A stretch of 61,411 nt of DNA from Christensenella sp034926635 (GTDB lineage Bacteria > Bacillota > Clostridia > Christensenellales > Christensenellaceae), in NCBI GenBank assembly GCA_034926635.1, contig JAYFQX010000029.1, positions 1-61,411 of the forward strand. The letters are read 5' to 3'. The position numbers were made by a program, and so were the translations under genes. The notes beneath the pieces were generated by a model. It did not search any database. It was given only the letters and a program-made list of their open reading frames with translations, and was not told the DNA's origin. How positions within the stretch are numbered: the stretch's first letter is position 1; every line of letters starts with the position of its first letter. Below are positions 17,389 through 25,525 of this stretch, piece after piece.

Positions 17389-17958
17389 TTATTCATAAGT
17401 TTTCAATAATTCTTCCGCAACCTGTCGTTTGGAAACGCGCATATCCATCGCTTGTTTTTCAATATACCGATGTGCCTGCGGTTCTGTCATACCGAGTACT
17501 TGAATAAGCACACATTTTGCCCTGTCTACCATCCCAATATCTTCAATTTTACGAGTCAGCTTTGAATTCTCCGCCTGAATCTGCCGCATCCGGTTATGAG
17601 ACGCACATGCAAACCGAAATGCCTGATAAAAATTTGTTTTGCTGATGGGTGTTTTTACGACAAACGCGCCCGCCTCTTCTGCGCGCGCGACCACCCGCTC
17701 ATCTGTTTCGCCTTTCAATACCACAATCAACCCGCACGAAAAATTCTTTGCCGTATATTCCACGAATTCAAGTCCGTTTCCGCCGATAATAGGCGGATTT
17801 ACAATGCAAAGCTCGTGATCGTTTTGCTGCAACGCCTCTCTTGCCTGGCGAGAATCCGATGCACATGCAATCTCAAACATGCCGAATTCTTTCACCAGTT
17901 TCTCAAAAAAGCCGCGTCCTTTGGTCGACCCCGACACCACTAAGATACGGCGCAACAT
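17389..17958 (-). CDS. ANTAR-domain antitermination regulator with a degenerate receiver
   Basis: The 189-residue protein has an N-terminal receiver-like domain (about 3-120), a short coiled linker (125-140; QAENSKLTRKIED) and a C-terminal ANTAR domain (about 135-187, with RAKCVLIQVLGMTEPQAH and the aromatic/charged face near KRQVAEEL). ANTAR domains bind paired hexaloop hairpins in nascent RNA and prevent terminator formation. At the phosphorylation site the receiver reads CIVNPPI: Asn/Pro replaces the Asp, so phosphorylation is unlikely, while the Lys of VVKTPIS is kept. It is encoded in the glutamate synthase cluster opposite glnN and amt, whose leaders carry candidate targets. I infer that it is the nitrogen-responsive antiterminator of those two genes. 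ATG is preceded by AGGTGATGAC. Confidence 0.9.
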   Translation of the reverse strand: MLRRILVVSGSTKGRGFFEKLVKEFGMFEIACASDSRQAREALQQNDHELCIVNPPIIGGNGLEFVEYTAKNFSCGLIVVLKGETDERVVARAEEAGAFVVKTPISKTNFYQAFRFACASHNRMRQIQAENSKLTRKIEDIGMVDRAKCVLIQVLGMTEPQAHRYIEKQAMDMRVSKRQVAEELLKTYE

Positions 17959-17970
17959 GTCATCACCTGC

Positions 17971-18687
17971 CTAATTCTGTGTATAGAGCTGTTTATATGG
18001 ATTCTTGCTGTCCGGACGAAGCACAAAAAAATTCGCATTCGTTACCGCGTCTTTTTTCCTGCCAAACGCCTCACAAAACTCCTCTATATAAGCCCGGATC
18101 GCCCCCATATCGTCTTGATTTGCTCTATTCGCAACAATTTGCGGAGGTAGATCCGGCGGCAGTTCATCGCAGCGCAGATAAATCCTTCCACCGTGCATTC
18201 CCGTTCCGCAAAAATTACCGACCGGGCGTTGCCGATCAATCCCAAGGACAATAATCGTCCCGCCCGCTTGGTATTCTCCTAAAAAACTGCCGGCACATCC
18301 GCCAATCACAAGCACAGGACTCTTTTCCCGGTATTCTTTCATATGGATGCCCGCACGGTATCCTACGTCCCCGTTCACAAAGATTTTGCCGCCGCGCATG
18401 GCATAGCCCGTCGCGTCTCCCGAAGATCCCGCAATATAAATCGCTCCATCGTTCATGGTGTCGCCCGTCGCGTCCTGCGCGTTACCGTTTACCCTGATCT
18501 CGCTCCCGTCAAGGTATGCACCCAGCGCATTGCCGGGCGTTCCGTTAATCACAATTTTTTTATCGGCAAGACCGCTTCCAATATACCGTTGCCCGATACA
18601 ATGATCCACCACAACAGTTTTATCTTCCGCCGCTTTAATTTGCTGATTTAAATCCTTAAAATGCATTTTTCCTGCGTTAATATTCAT
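17971..18687 (-). CDS. Glutamate synthase subunit 3 (GXGXG domain)
   Basis: The 238-residue protein corresponds to the C-terminal domain of the large glutamate synthase subunit. It shows the right-handed beta-helix of repeated Gly-rich turns (GSGLADKKIVINGTPGNALG, GDATGYAMRGGKIFVNGDVG, GGCAGSFLGEYQAGGTIIVLG). In split, archaeal-type glutamate synthases this is a separate structural subunit that positions the ammonia channel. Its ATG overlaps the stop of the upstream flavoprotein gene by four bases, implying coupled translation. The last 60 residues are less conserved in appearance. Confidence 0.9.
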   Translation of the reverse strand: MNINAGKMHFKDLNQQIKAAEDKTVVVDHCIGQRYIGSGLADKKIVINGTPGNALGAYLDGSEIRVNGNAQDATGDTMNDGAIYIAGSSGDATGYAMRGGKIFVNGDVGYRAGIHMKEYREKSPVLVIGGCAGSFLGEYQAGGTIIVLGIDRQRPVGNFCGTGMHGGRIYLRCDELPPDLPPQIVANRANQDDMGAIRAYIEEFCEAFGRKKDAVTNANFFVLRPDSKNPYKQLYTQN

Positions 18688-19916
18688 TCTGCTGCGCCTC
18701 CCAGTTTTTTGCTGCGTTCTACACTGGAGAACGCCATGAGCTGCGGTTTTTGCTTGATCAGCTCATAATCAATGCTGTCAAGCAGCGTTTTTTCACGAAT
18801 TAGAGAAGTGTAAATACCCGCCCGCGCCACGTTGCCAATAATAATAAATCCTTTTAGCAGGTTATTTTCGGAAACCAGCTTTTTATATTCGTCCTCGCCT
18901 TGCTCCACATAAGCATCCCCGCAATAACTTCCCGCCGTAATGATATGCAGATCAAAAAATCCAATGGCATTCATGGGGATTGCTTTATCGTATTTTTTAA
19001 TACCGCCCGCCATATTGATTCCGGCACATTCGCCTTGCATATAAGCGTTGGGCAAAAGCGCCAGCGGTCGCATCATATCCGTCGTAATATCATAACTTTC
19101 CGTGCAATCCCCCGCCGCATAAATATCCGCTGCCGAAGTCCGGCATAGCGCATCAGTGACAATACCCTTGTTTACGCTGATCCCGATCTCCCCCGCAAGC
19201 TCCGTATTGGGTCTTACCCCCACAGCGACAACCAACGTATCAAACTCCAGCTCGCGTCCACTGGATAGAATCGCCTTATTGCCGTCAAACCGTTTTACTC
19301 CATCCGAAAGATAAAAGCGTATCCCCTGCTTTTCAATATGCGTTTGCACGATTCCAGCCGCTTCCGCGTCAAGAATGCTCGGTAAAATGTGATCCGCAAG
19401 ATCCACGATTTCTATTTGCGATGCTTTTTCTGCAATCCCTTCCGCACACTTCAGTCCAATCAGCCCCGCTCCCATAATTAGCACCCGGCTTTGCGGTGTC
19501 AGCGCTTCATCCAACCCCTTTGCGTCATCCAAAGACATAAAAGTATGCTTGCCTACTACCGCAGCAAGACCTTCTATATTAGGTACAAAGGGACGCGAAC
19601 CCGTTGCAATCAAGAGTTTGTCATATTCTATTAACTGTCCGTCGTCCAGGAAAACCCACTTGTCCTTCGCGTCAATCCTTGTCGCTCTTTTCCCGGTAAG
19701 CAGCCTGCACTGCATTTGCGCATAAAATTCTTCCGGACGATATTTCATTTTTTCTTCGGTTGTTTTTCCGCAAAGCAAATATGAAATTGCTGGGCGCGAA
19801 TAGGTATGATACGGCTCAGAAGAAATAATTGTAATGCTTCCTTCTTGATCCTGTTGCCTGATCCCTTCCACGCAGCCAATCCCGGCCGCGGAATTTCCAA
19901 TGATTACATATTTCAT
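18684..19916 (-). CDS. FAD/NAD(P)-dependent oxidoreductase of the glutamate synthase cluster
   Basis: The 410-residue flavoprotein has an N-terminal FAD site (IGNSAAGIGCVEGIR, about 5-19), an NAD(P)-binding Rossmann segment (VLIMGAGLIGLKCAEGIA, near 145-162) and a second FAD contact (YAAGDCTE near 268). It belongs to the pyridine nucleotide-disulfide oxidoreductase group, not to the GltD type: the N-terminal Fe-S segment of GltD is missing, and the neighbouring ferredoxin may supply it. It probably passes electrons from NAD(P)H through ferredoxin to the FMN subunit (inference from position). The ribosome binding site is GAGGTAACGGGG. Confidence 0.9.
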   Translation of the reverse strand: MKYVIIGNSAAGIGCVEGIRQQDQEGSITIISSEPYHTYSRPAISYLLCGKTTEEKMKYRPEEFYAQMQCRLLTGKRATRIDAKDKWVFLDDGQLIEYDKLLIATGSRPFVPNIEGLAAVVGKHTFMSLDDAKGLDEALTPQSRVLIMGAGLIGLKCAEGIAEKASQIEIVDLADHILPSILDAEAAGIVQTHIEKQGIRFYLSDGVKRFDGNKAILSSGRELEFDTLVVAVGVRPNTELAGEIGISVNKGIVTDALCRTSAADIYAAGDCTESYDITTDMMRPLALLPNAYMQGECAGINMAGGIKKYDKAIPMNAIGFFDLHIITAGSYCGDAYVEQGEDEYKKLVSENNLLKGFIIIGNVARAGIYTSLIREKTLLDSIDYELIKQKPQLMAFSSVERSKKLGGAAE

Positions 19917-19921
19917 CCCCG

Positions 19922-20350
19922 TTACCTCTCCTCAAATACAATCGCCTGATTGGGACACCCTTGCACGCAGGCAGGTTCTCCGTCCGCGTTTTTTACGCAC
20001 AATTCGCATTTTTGCATAACGCCAGTATCCGATGGCATAATCGCGCCGTACGGGCACAACAAAATACAGGTATGGCAGCCCACGCATTTATCCTGGTCGA
20101 CCATAATGATTCCGTTTTCTACGGAAAGTGCGCCCATAATACATCCTTTGACGCACAACGGTTCTTCGCAATGCCTGCACGAAACCGCAAAACAAATGTT
20201 TCCATTCTCCTCAATACGGATACGCGGATTAATATGGATATCTTTGAGCGCTTTTACCATATCCGTTTCCGCAGAATTGGAAAAAGCGCAATTATATTCG
20301 CACAGGTGGCACCCGAGGCACCATTTCTCATTGACATAAATTCTTTTCAT
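19922..20350 (-). CDS. 4Fe-4S dicluster ferredoxin of the glutamate synthase cluster
   Basis: The 142-residue protein is rich in Cys motifs: CLGCHLCEYNC near residue 12, CRHCEEPLCVKGC near 60, CVGCHTCILLCP near 88 and CELCVKNADGEPACVQGCP near 115. This is the HycB/NapF-like ferredoxin pattern with up to four [4Fe-4S] clusters. It sits between the FMN subunit gene (5-base gap) and the flavoprotein gene (5-base gap), which points to electron transfer between them. It is predicted to be cytosolic. Confidence 0.92.
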   Translation of the reverse strand: MKRIYVNEKWCLGCHLCEYNCAFSNSAETDMVKALKDIHINPRIRIEENGNICFAVSCRHCEEPLCVKGCIMGALSVENGIIMVDQDKCVGCHTCILLCPYGAIMPSDTGVMQKCELCVKNADGEPACVQGCPNQAIVFEER

Positions 20351-20354
20351 TTCT

Positions 20355-21860
20355 TTATTCTCCCGCGTGTTTTACGCCCAGTATTTCCAATTCCTTTTCA
20401 TTCAAACCCACGCCGCGCAGCATCAGTCTGTTGCCTTTGAGTGCCTCAATGGAATTGATGCCCATTCCGCCCATCATCTCCTTGATCTCATGCTGCCATG
20501 CACTCACAAGATTCACAAGCCGCTGTGACCCAACATCAGGATTCAATCTTTTTACCAGGTCAGGTCTTTGCGTTGCAATCCCCCAGTTACATTTTCCCGC
20601 CTGGCAGCTTCTGCAAAGATGGCACCCCAGCGCCAAAAGCGCGCCTGTCGCAATATAGACGGCGTCTGCCCCAAGGGCAATCGCTTTGACTACGTCTGCG
20701 CTGCTGCGGATACTGCCGCCGACTACGATAGAAACATCGCCCCGGATACCTTCCTGCCGCAGCCGCTCGTCCACGCTGGCCAGTGCAAGCTCAATCGGGA
20801 TTCCCACGTTATCACGGATACGCGTAGGTGCTGCGCCTGTACCGCCGCGAAATCCGTCAATTGCGATGATATCCGCGCCGCTACGCGCAATGCCGCTCGC
20901 GATCGCCGCCACGTTGTGTACCGCCGCGATTTTTACGATCACCGGCTTTTTATAGTCTGTTGCTTCTTTCAGCGAAAAAACAAGTTGGCGTAAATCCTCA
21001 ATGGAATAAATATCATGATGCGGCGCCGGCGAAATCGCATCGCTCCCCTCGGGGATCATCCTTGTTTTGGATACGTCTCCCACAATCTTTTGCCCCGGGA
21101 GATGTCCGCCGATACCCGGTTTTGCCCCCTGTCCCATCTTGATTTCTATTGCCGCACCCGCGCAGAGGTAATCCTTATGCACGCCAAACCGTCCGGATGC
21201 CACTTGCACGATGGTATTCGCGCTGTATTCATAAAAGTCTTCATGCAAACCGCCCTCGCCCGTATTATAAAATGTATTGAGCTCACGCGCCGCCCGTGCA
21301 AGGCTTTCATGCGCGTTATAACTGATGGAGCCGTAAGACATCGCCGAAAACATAATCGGCACATTCAGTTCCAATTGCGGAGGCAGGTTATTAATAATCT
21401 TTCCTTCCCGATCCCGCTCTATCGTCCCAGGTTTTTTCCCGAGAAATGTACGCGTTTCCATGGGCTCGCGCAGCGGATCAATGGATGGGTTTGTCACCTG
21501 TGACGCATTGATCAGCAGCTTATCCCAATAAACCGGGTATGGTTTTGGGTTGCCCATAGAGGAAAGCAGCACTCCTCCGGTGCCCGCTTGTCTATACAGT
21601 TCTTTGATATTCTCGCCTGTCCAGTTGGCGTTTTCTTTAAAAGTATGATCCGATTTTACAATTTTGAGGGCGCGCGTCGGACATAAGGAAACACACCTGT
21701 GACAGTTGACACATTTGCTGTCGTCGCTTTGCATCAGGTTCAGTTCTTCATCATAACGGTGTACTTCATTTGCGCACTGCCTCTCGCATACGCGGCAGGC
21801 AATGCAGCGCTGCGCATTTCTCACCACTTCATAATCGGGATATATAAAATTAATTGCCAT
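20355..21860 (-). CDS. Glutamate synthase subunit 2 (FMN domain) with N-terminal ferredoxin motif
   Basis: The roughly 501-residue protein begins with two 4Fe-4S motifs (CIACRVCERQC near 20 and CVNCHRCVSLCP near 50), followed by the FMN/2-oxoglutarate barrel of glutamate synthase. Diagnostic segments are the GKKPGTIERDREGKIINNL lead-in, GQGAKPGIGGHLPG, the HHDIYSIEDLRQL segment, DGFRGGTGAAP and the CHLCRSCQAGKCNWGIA Cys region that binds the 3Fe-4S cluster. It makes glutamate from 2-oxoglutarate and ammonia delivered by the amidotransferase subunit. ATG at 21860 is chosen: GAGGAGAGCTGAAAACT precedes it, and the longer reading adds a basic stretch overlapping the previous gene. Confidence 0.94.
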   Translation of the reverse strand: MAINFIYPDYEVVRNAQRCIACRVCERQCANEVHRYDEELNLMQSDDSKCVNCHRCVSLCPTRALKIVKSDHTFKENANWTGENIKELYRQAGTGGVLLSSMGNPKPYPVYWDKLLINASQVTNPSIDPLREPMETRTFLGKKPGTIERDREGKIINNLPPQLELNVPIMFSAMSYGSISYNAHESLARAARELNTFYNTGEGGLHEDFYEYSANTIVQVASGRFGVHKDYLCAGAAIEIKMGQGAKPGIGGHLPGQKIVGDVSKTRMIPEGSDAISPAPHHDIYSIEDLRQLVFSLKEATDYKKPVIVKIAAVHNVAAIASGIARSGADIIAIDGFRGGTGAAPTRIRDNVGIPIELALASVDERLRQEGIRGDVSIVVGGSIRSSADVVKAIALGADAVYIATGALLALGCHLCRSCQAGKCNWGIATQRPDLVKRLNPDVGSQRLVNLVSAWQHEIKEMMGGMGINSIEALKGNRLMLRGVGLNEKELEILGVKHAGE

Positions 21861-21894
21861 AGTTTTCAGCTCTCCTCTGCGTCCTTCCGCACGC

Positions 21895-23010
21895 TCAAAT
21901 CGCGGCGGGCATTTGCCTTTGCGCCGCTTCTTCATCCAAAGTCACAATCACAGGCTCACCGCCGCGTGGCGACCAGATATTGTCAAGCTCCGGCTCCATT
22001 ACGCGAATCGCGCATTCCTCGCTTGCCACATAAACCATATCCCCTTTTTCCGCCGCAACCATGGAACGAAGTTTTAGCCTGTCATTCAGTGCCATCATAC
22101 CTCCCTCAAAACCAAGAAGAATAGAAAACGGTCCTGTGATCAGCAAACTGGAAAACATATTTCGCAGGTATTCCATCTGCGCCCTCTTTTCGGGCTCCAT
22201 CCGGTCGATTGTGCTCCAGAACGGCGCCGCAATTACATGCGCGATCTCCTCATAGCCGAGTCCCTGTCTGCGACCCAAATAGTCGATGATATAAGTGATG
22301 ACTTCCGTATCCGTAAGCAACGTACATTTATACCCAAACATTTCTATAAACCGCCGGTTTGCATCATAAGAAGAAATCTCTCCATTATGAACAATTGAAT
22401 AATCCAACATAGCAAATGGATGTGCACCGCCCCACCATCCTGGTGTATTGGTTGGATACCTGCCGTGCGCCGTCCAGCAATAACCGCTGTATTCCTCCAG
22501 CCGGTAAAACTCTCCTACATCTTCCGGAAAACCAACCGCTTTAAAAACACCCATGTTCTTTCCGCTGGAAAAAACATATGCGCCTTCTATCCTTGTATTA
22601 ATGCGAATTACGCTGCGCACGGTATATTCTTTTTCATCTAGCTGGCTGTCAGCCAGTTTTGTATGCAGCGGGGTGACAAAGTAACGCCAAATCAACGGTT
22701 CGTCCTTAATTCTCGGATGCTTGCGCGTGGGGATTTTTGATAAGTTAATAATATCGAAATGCTCTTCCAAAAAAGCTTCGCATTTTGTTTTTGCTTCCTT
22801 ATTATCATAAAAAACATGGAATGCGTAATAATCCTTATATTCCGGATATATCCCATATCCCGCAAAGCCGCCCCCAAGACCGTTCGACCGGTCGTGCATC
22901 GTTGCAATCGACTCAATAATCGCACTGCCGTTGGTTCTATGCCCGCTCCTCGAAAACATCCCTGAGATCGCGCAGCCTGACGGTATCCTTATCTGCCCTT
23001 CTTTTTGCAT
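21895..23010 (-). CDS. Glutamate synthase subunit 1 (class II glutamine amidotransferase)
   Basis: The 371-residue protein is an Ntn-type glutaminase. The probable nucleophile is Cys13 in PSGCAISGMF, with the ring of conserved segments HDRSNGLGGGFAGYG, RYPTNTPGWWGGAHPF and VHNGEIS. It releases ammonia from glutamine for the FMN subunit. ATG at 23010 is chosen because AGAGGTGG lies 5-6 bases upstream and the predicted transcript starts near 23039. The Cys is not at residue 2 as in classic class II enzymes, so either a short propeptide is removed or the site is arranged differently, as in other split glutamate synthases. It is first gene of the cluster. Confidence 0.92.
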   Translation of the reverse strand: MQKEGQIRIPSGCAISGMFSRSGHRTNGSAIIESIATMHDRSNGLGGGFAGYGIYPEYKDYYAFHVFYDNKEAKTKCEAFLEEHFDIINLSKIPTRKHPRIKDEPLIWRYFVTPLHTKLADSQLDEKEYTVRSVIRINTRIEGAYVFSSGKNMGVFKAVGFPEDVGEFYRLEEYSGYCWTAHGRYPTNTPGWWGGAHPFAMLDYSIVHNGEISSYDANRRFIEMFGYKCTLLTDTEVITYIIDYLGRRQGLGYEEIAHVIAAPFWSTIDRMEPEKRAQMEYLRNMFSSLLITGPFSILLGFEGGMMALNDRLKLRSMVAAEKGDMVYVASEECAIRVMEPELDNIWSPRGGEPVIVTLDEEAAQRQMPAAI

Positions 23011-23045
23011 TTTTTCCACCTCTTCGTGTCGTTTTAACATTTTTT

Positions 23046-23074
23046 ATGATACCCCGACTCTATTTCTCTGTCAA
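23046..23074 (-). promoter_or_regulatory. Promoter of the glutamate synthase cluster
   Basis: Minus-strand -35 TTGACA (23069-23074) and -10 TATCAT (23046-23051) with a 17-base spacer. The leader is under 35 bases, too short for an attenuator, so this operon lacks the hairpin control seen for glnN and amt. Confidence 0.75.
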
Positions 23075-23198
23075 TATAAAAATGAAATATTTTTTTATTT
23101 TCTTGCATTTTTAAATTGATTTTATCTAGTTAGTTCGTTTTTAATCCAATTTTTATGCAATTTATATAAAAAATATTTCATTTTTTCTTAAAATCCCC

Positions 23199-23227
23199 TT
23201 GACTTTCTAGGCATGCCGTTTTATAAT
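23199..23227 (+). promoter_or_regulatory. Promoter of glnN
   Basis: TTGACT (23199-23204), 17-base spacer, TATAAT (23222-23227). Transcription should start near 23234, just before the attenuator hairpin. Confidence 0.8.
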
Positions 23228-23239
23228 TCAAAACGTAGA

Positions 23240-23297
23240 CAGCAAAGGCGCTGCGGAAAACCAAGAAAAATTTTCCCGCAGCGCTTTTCAAATTTTA
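23240..23297 (+). promoter_or_regulatory. Candidate ANTAR antitermination site in the glnN leader
   Basis: GCGCTGCGG (23248-23256) pairs with CCGCAGCGC (23276-23284), and AAAA/TTTT extend the stem, followed by TTTTCAAATTTT: a terminator-like hairpin in a 5' leader. The 5' arm can form another structure: CAGC (23240-23243), hexaloop AAAGGC (23244-23249), GCTG (23250-23253). The two structures exclude each other. A at loop position 1 and G at position 4 match the published ANTAR loop rule. A separate upstream P1 hairpin is not evident. Confidence 0.65.
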
Positions 23298-23328
23298 TAG
23301 AAGAAACAAATAGAAAGGGTTGACAAAA

Positions 23329-25413
23329 ATGACTAAGGTACCGGAATTATTCGGCAGCATGGTTTTCGGAGATGCGGCGATGCGCGAGCGCCTTCCCAAA
23401 GAAACCTACAAAGCGCTGAAAAAAACCATTGAGGATGGAAAAGACCTGGATATATCGGTTGCCAATGTTGTGGCAAACGCGATGAAAAACTGGGCGATCG
23501 AGCATGGCATCACACATTTTACCCATTGGTTCCAACCTATGACCGGAACAACGGCGGAAAAACACGACAGCTTTATTACGCCTACCACAGACGGTAAGGT
23601 AATCATGGAATTCTCGGGAAAAGAGCTGATCAAAGGCGAACCCGACGCATCGAGTTTTCCTTCTGGCGGTCTGCGCGCAACCTTTGAAGCACGTGGATAT
23701 ACAGCTTGGGATCCGACCTCCTACGCCTTTATCAAAGACGGTATCTTATGTATTCCCACCGCGTTTTGTTCTTATGGCGGCGAAGCGCTTGACAAAAAAA
23801 CACCTTTGCTGCGCTCGATGGAAACCCTGAACGATCAAGCGCTGCGTATTCTGAGATTGTTTGGGAACACAACCGCAAAACGCGTTTTAACTACAGTCGG
23901 TCCGGAACAGGAATATTTTTTGATTGACCGCGATATTTATGAAAAACGGCGCGACCTGAAATATTGTAACCGCACGTTGTTCGGTGCAAAACCGCCAAAG
24001 GGTCAGGAAATGGACGACCATTATTTCGGTTCCATCCGCCCGCGCGTTTCCGCTTTTATGAAGGAACTTGATGAAGAGCTTTGGAAGCTTGGCGTACTTG
24101 CCAAAACTAAACACAATGAAGTTGCTCCCGCGCAACACGAGCTGGCGCCGATTTTTACAACAACAAATATCGCTACGGATCACAACCAATTAACCATGGA
24201 AATGATGCGCCGTATTGCGGATAAGCACGGTCTTGCCTGCCTGCTTCACGAAAAACCGTTTGCCGGTGTCAACGGCAGCGGCAAACATAACAACTGGTCG
24301 CTCTCCACCGACCAAGGTGAAAACCTACTGAATCCGACGGATGATCCGCATGAAAACCTGCAGTTCCTGCTGTTTCTGTGTGCTGTCATCAAAGGTGTGG
24401 ACGAATATCAGGATCTCATGCGTGTATCGGTTGCCAGCGCAGGAAACGATCACCGTTTAGGTGCAAACGAAGCGCCTCCTGCAATTATCTCGATGTTCCT
24501 CGGCGACGACCTCACGCAGGTTCTGGAATCGATTGAAACAGAAAGCGATTATACGGATCCGGAAAAATGCGAGATGAAGATGGGCGTTCATGTATTGCCT
24601 GATTTCCAAAAAGATACTACGGACAGAAACCGTACTTCGCCGTTTGCTTTTACGGGAAATAAATTTGAATTCCGCATGCTGGGTTCCAGCCTTTCTATTG
24701 CGGGACCAAATATCGTGCTTAACACTGTCGTTGCGGACGAATTAAAGCAATTCGCGGATAAGCTGGAGCAAGCCGTCGATTTTACAGCCGCGGTTTTAGG
24801 GATCATTCAAGATACGATGAAAGCGCACAAGCGTATTATCTTTAATGGCAACAATTATTCGGACGATTGGGTTACAGAGGCAGAAAAGCGTGGGCTTTTG
24901 AACTTAAAATCTACTGCGGATTGCCTCCCGTATTTTATCAGCGATAAGAATATCGAGCTTTTTACAAAGCATCATATTTTTACAGAAGCGGAAATGCATT
25001 CCCGTTACGAGATCATTTTGGAGAATTACTGCAAGACGCTTAATATTGAGGCGCTCACCATGCTGCAAATGTCCAAAAAAAGCATTATTCCGGCGGTCAG
25101 TACTTACACCAAAGAATTGACGGAAACCGCGCTTATGAAGCAGCAGCTTGGAATTACGGCAGATGCAGAAATTAGGCTCGCAGAAGATCTATCTTCCCTG
25201 CTCTCGTGCTTTCTTAACGCTGTGAATGCGCTTGATGAAAAACTGCTCGGCGTAAAAGATGCCGGTGATATCGGCACCTGCGCAAGGTATTACCGCGAAG
25301 AAGTTTTTGCCGCAATGCAGGAACTTCGTGGGATATCCGACACAATGGAAACCATGGTAAGCAAAAAATGCTGGCCGTGGCCGACCTACGGCGATATTTT
25401 ATTCAGCGTCTAA
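23329..25413 (+). CDS. glnN: Type III glutamine synthetase
   Basis: GSIII condenses glutamate and ammonia with ATP. The 694-residue length fits the large type III family, not the 450-residue type I enzyme. Family landmarks are visible: FTHWFQPMTGTTAEKHDSF (about 60-80), GPEQEYFLID (about 190), KHNEVAPAQHELAP (near 265) and the hallmark GVNGSGKHNNWSLST (near 320). The ATG at 23329 follows AAAGGG at 9 bases; a TTG three codons earlier would lie on top of it. It is expressed from its own promoter through a hairpin attenuator and followed by a second hairpin and the ammonium transporter gene, forming an ammonia capture unit. Confidence 0.97.
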   Translation: MTKVPELFGSMVFGDAAMRERLPKETYKALKKTIEDGKDLDISVANVVANAMKNWAIEHGITHFTHWFQPMTGTTAEKHDSFITPTTDGKVIMEFSGKELIKGEPDASSFPSGGLRATFEARGYTAWDPTSYAFIKDGILCIPTAFCSYGGEALDKKTPLLRSMETLNDQALRILRLFGNTTAKRVLTTVGPEQEYFLIDRDIYEKRRDLKYCNRTLFGAKPPKGQEMDDHYFGSIRPRVSAFMKELDEELWKLGVLAKTKHNEVAPAQHELAPIFTTTNIATDHNQLTMEMMRRIADKHGLACLLHEKPFAGVNGSGKHNNWSLSTDQGENLLNPTDDPHENLQFLLFLCAVIKGVDEYQDLMRVSVASAGNDHRLGANEAPPAIISMFLGDDLTQVLESIETESDYTDPEKCEMKMGVHVLPDFQKDTTDRNRTSPFAFTGNKFEFRMLGSSLSIAGPNIVLNTVVADELKQFADKLEQAVDFTAAVLGIIQDTMKAHKRIIFNGNNYSDDWVTEAEKRGLLNLKSTADCLPYFISDKNIELFTKHHIFTEAEMHSRYEIILENYCKTLNIEALTMLQMSKKSIIPAVSTYTKELTETALMKQQLGITADAEIRLAEDLSSLLSCFLNAVNALDEKLLGVKDAGDIGTCARYYREEVFAAMQELRGISDTMETMVSKKCWPWPTYGDILFSV

Positions 25414-25443
25414 AAAAACGCTGTTGTCGCCGATCTCAACGTA

Positions 25444-25508
25444 ACACAAAGGCGTGTGCGTGGCAGAAACAATTATTCTGCCGGGTACGCGCCTTTTAAA
25501 TTTTTCAG
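25444..25508 (+). promoter_or_regulatory. Candidate ANTAR antitermination site between glnN and amt
   Basis: A 21-base terminator-like stem (25448-25468 with 25476-25497, outer AAAGGCG/CGCCTTT and inner GGCAGAA/TTCTGCC perfect) is followed by AAATTTTT. The 5' arm can instead form ACAC (25444-25447), hexaloop AAAGGC (25448-25453), GTGT (25454-25457). The hexaloop is identical to that in the glnN leader while the stem bases differ, i.e. pairing is kept by different sequence. No promoter is visible in the gap, so the hairpin probably gates read-through from glnN. Confidence 0.65.
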
Positions 25509-25525
25509 AACGGGGGTTCTACAAA

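Noticed and set aside
23041..23074. ANTAR hairpin in the glutamate synthase leader
   Set aside because: The predicted leader is under 35 bases and holds no AAAGGC loop or terminator, so this operon is not an evident target.
25454..25525. In-frame GTG start for the ammonium transporter
   Set aside because: It lies inside the attenuator hairpin, without a ribosome binding site, and the extra residues do not look like an Amt signal segment.
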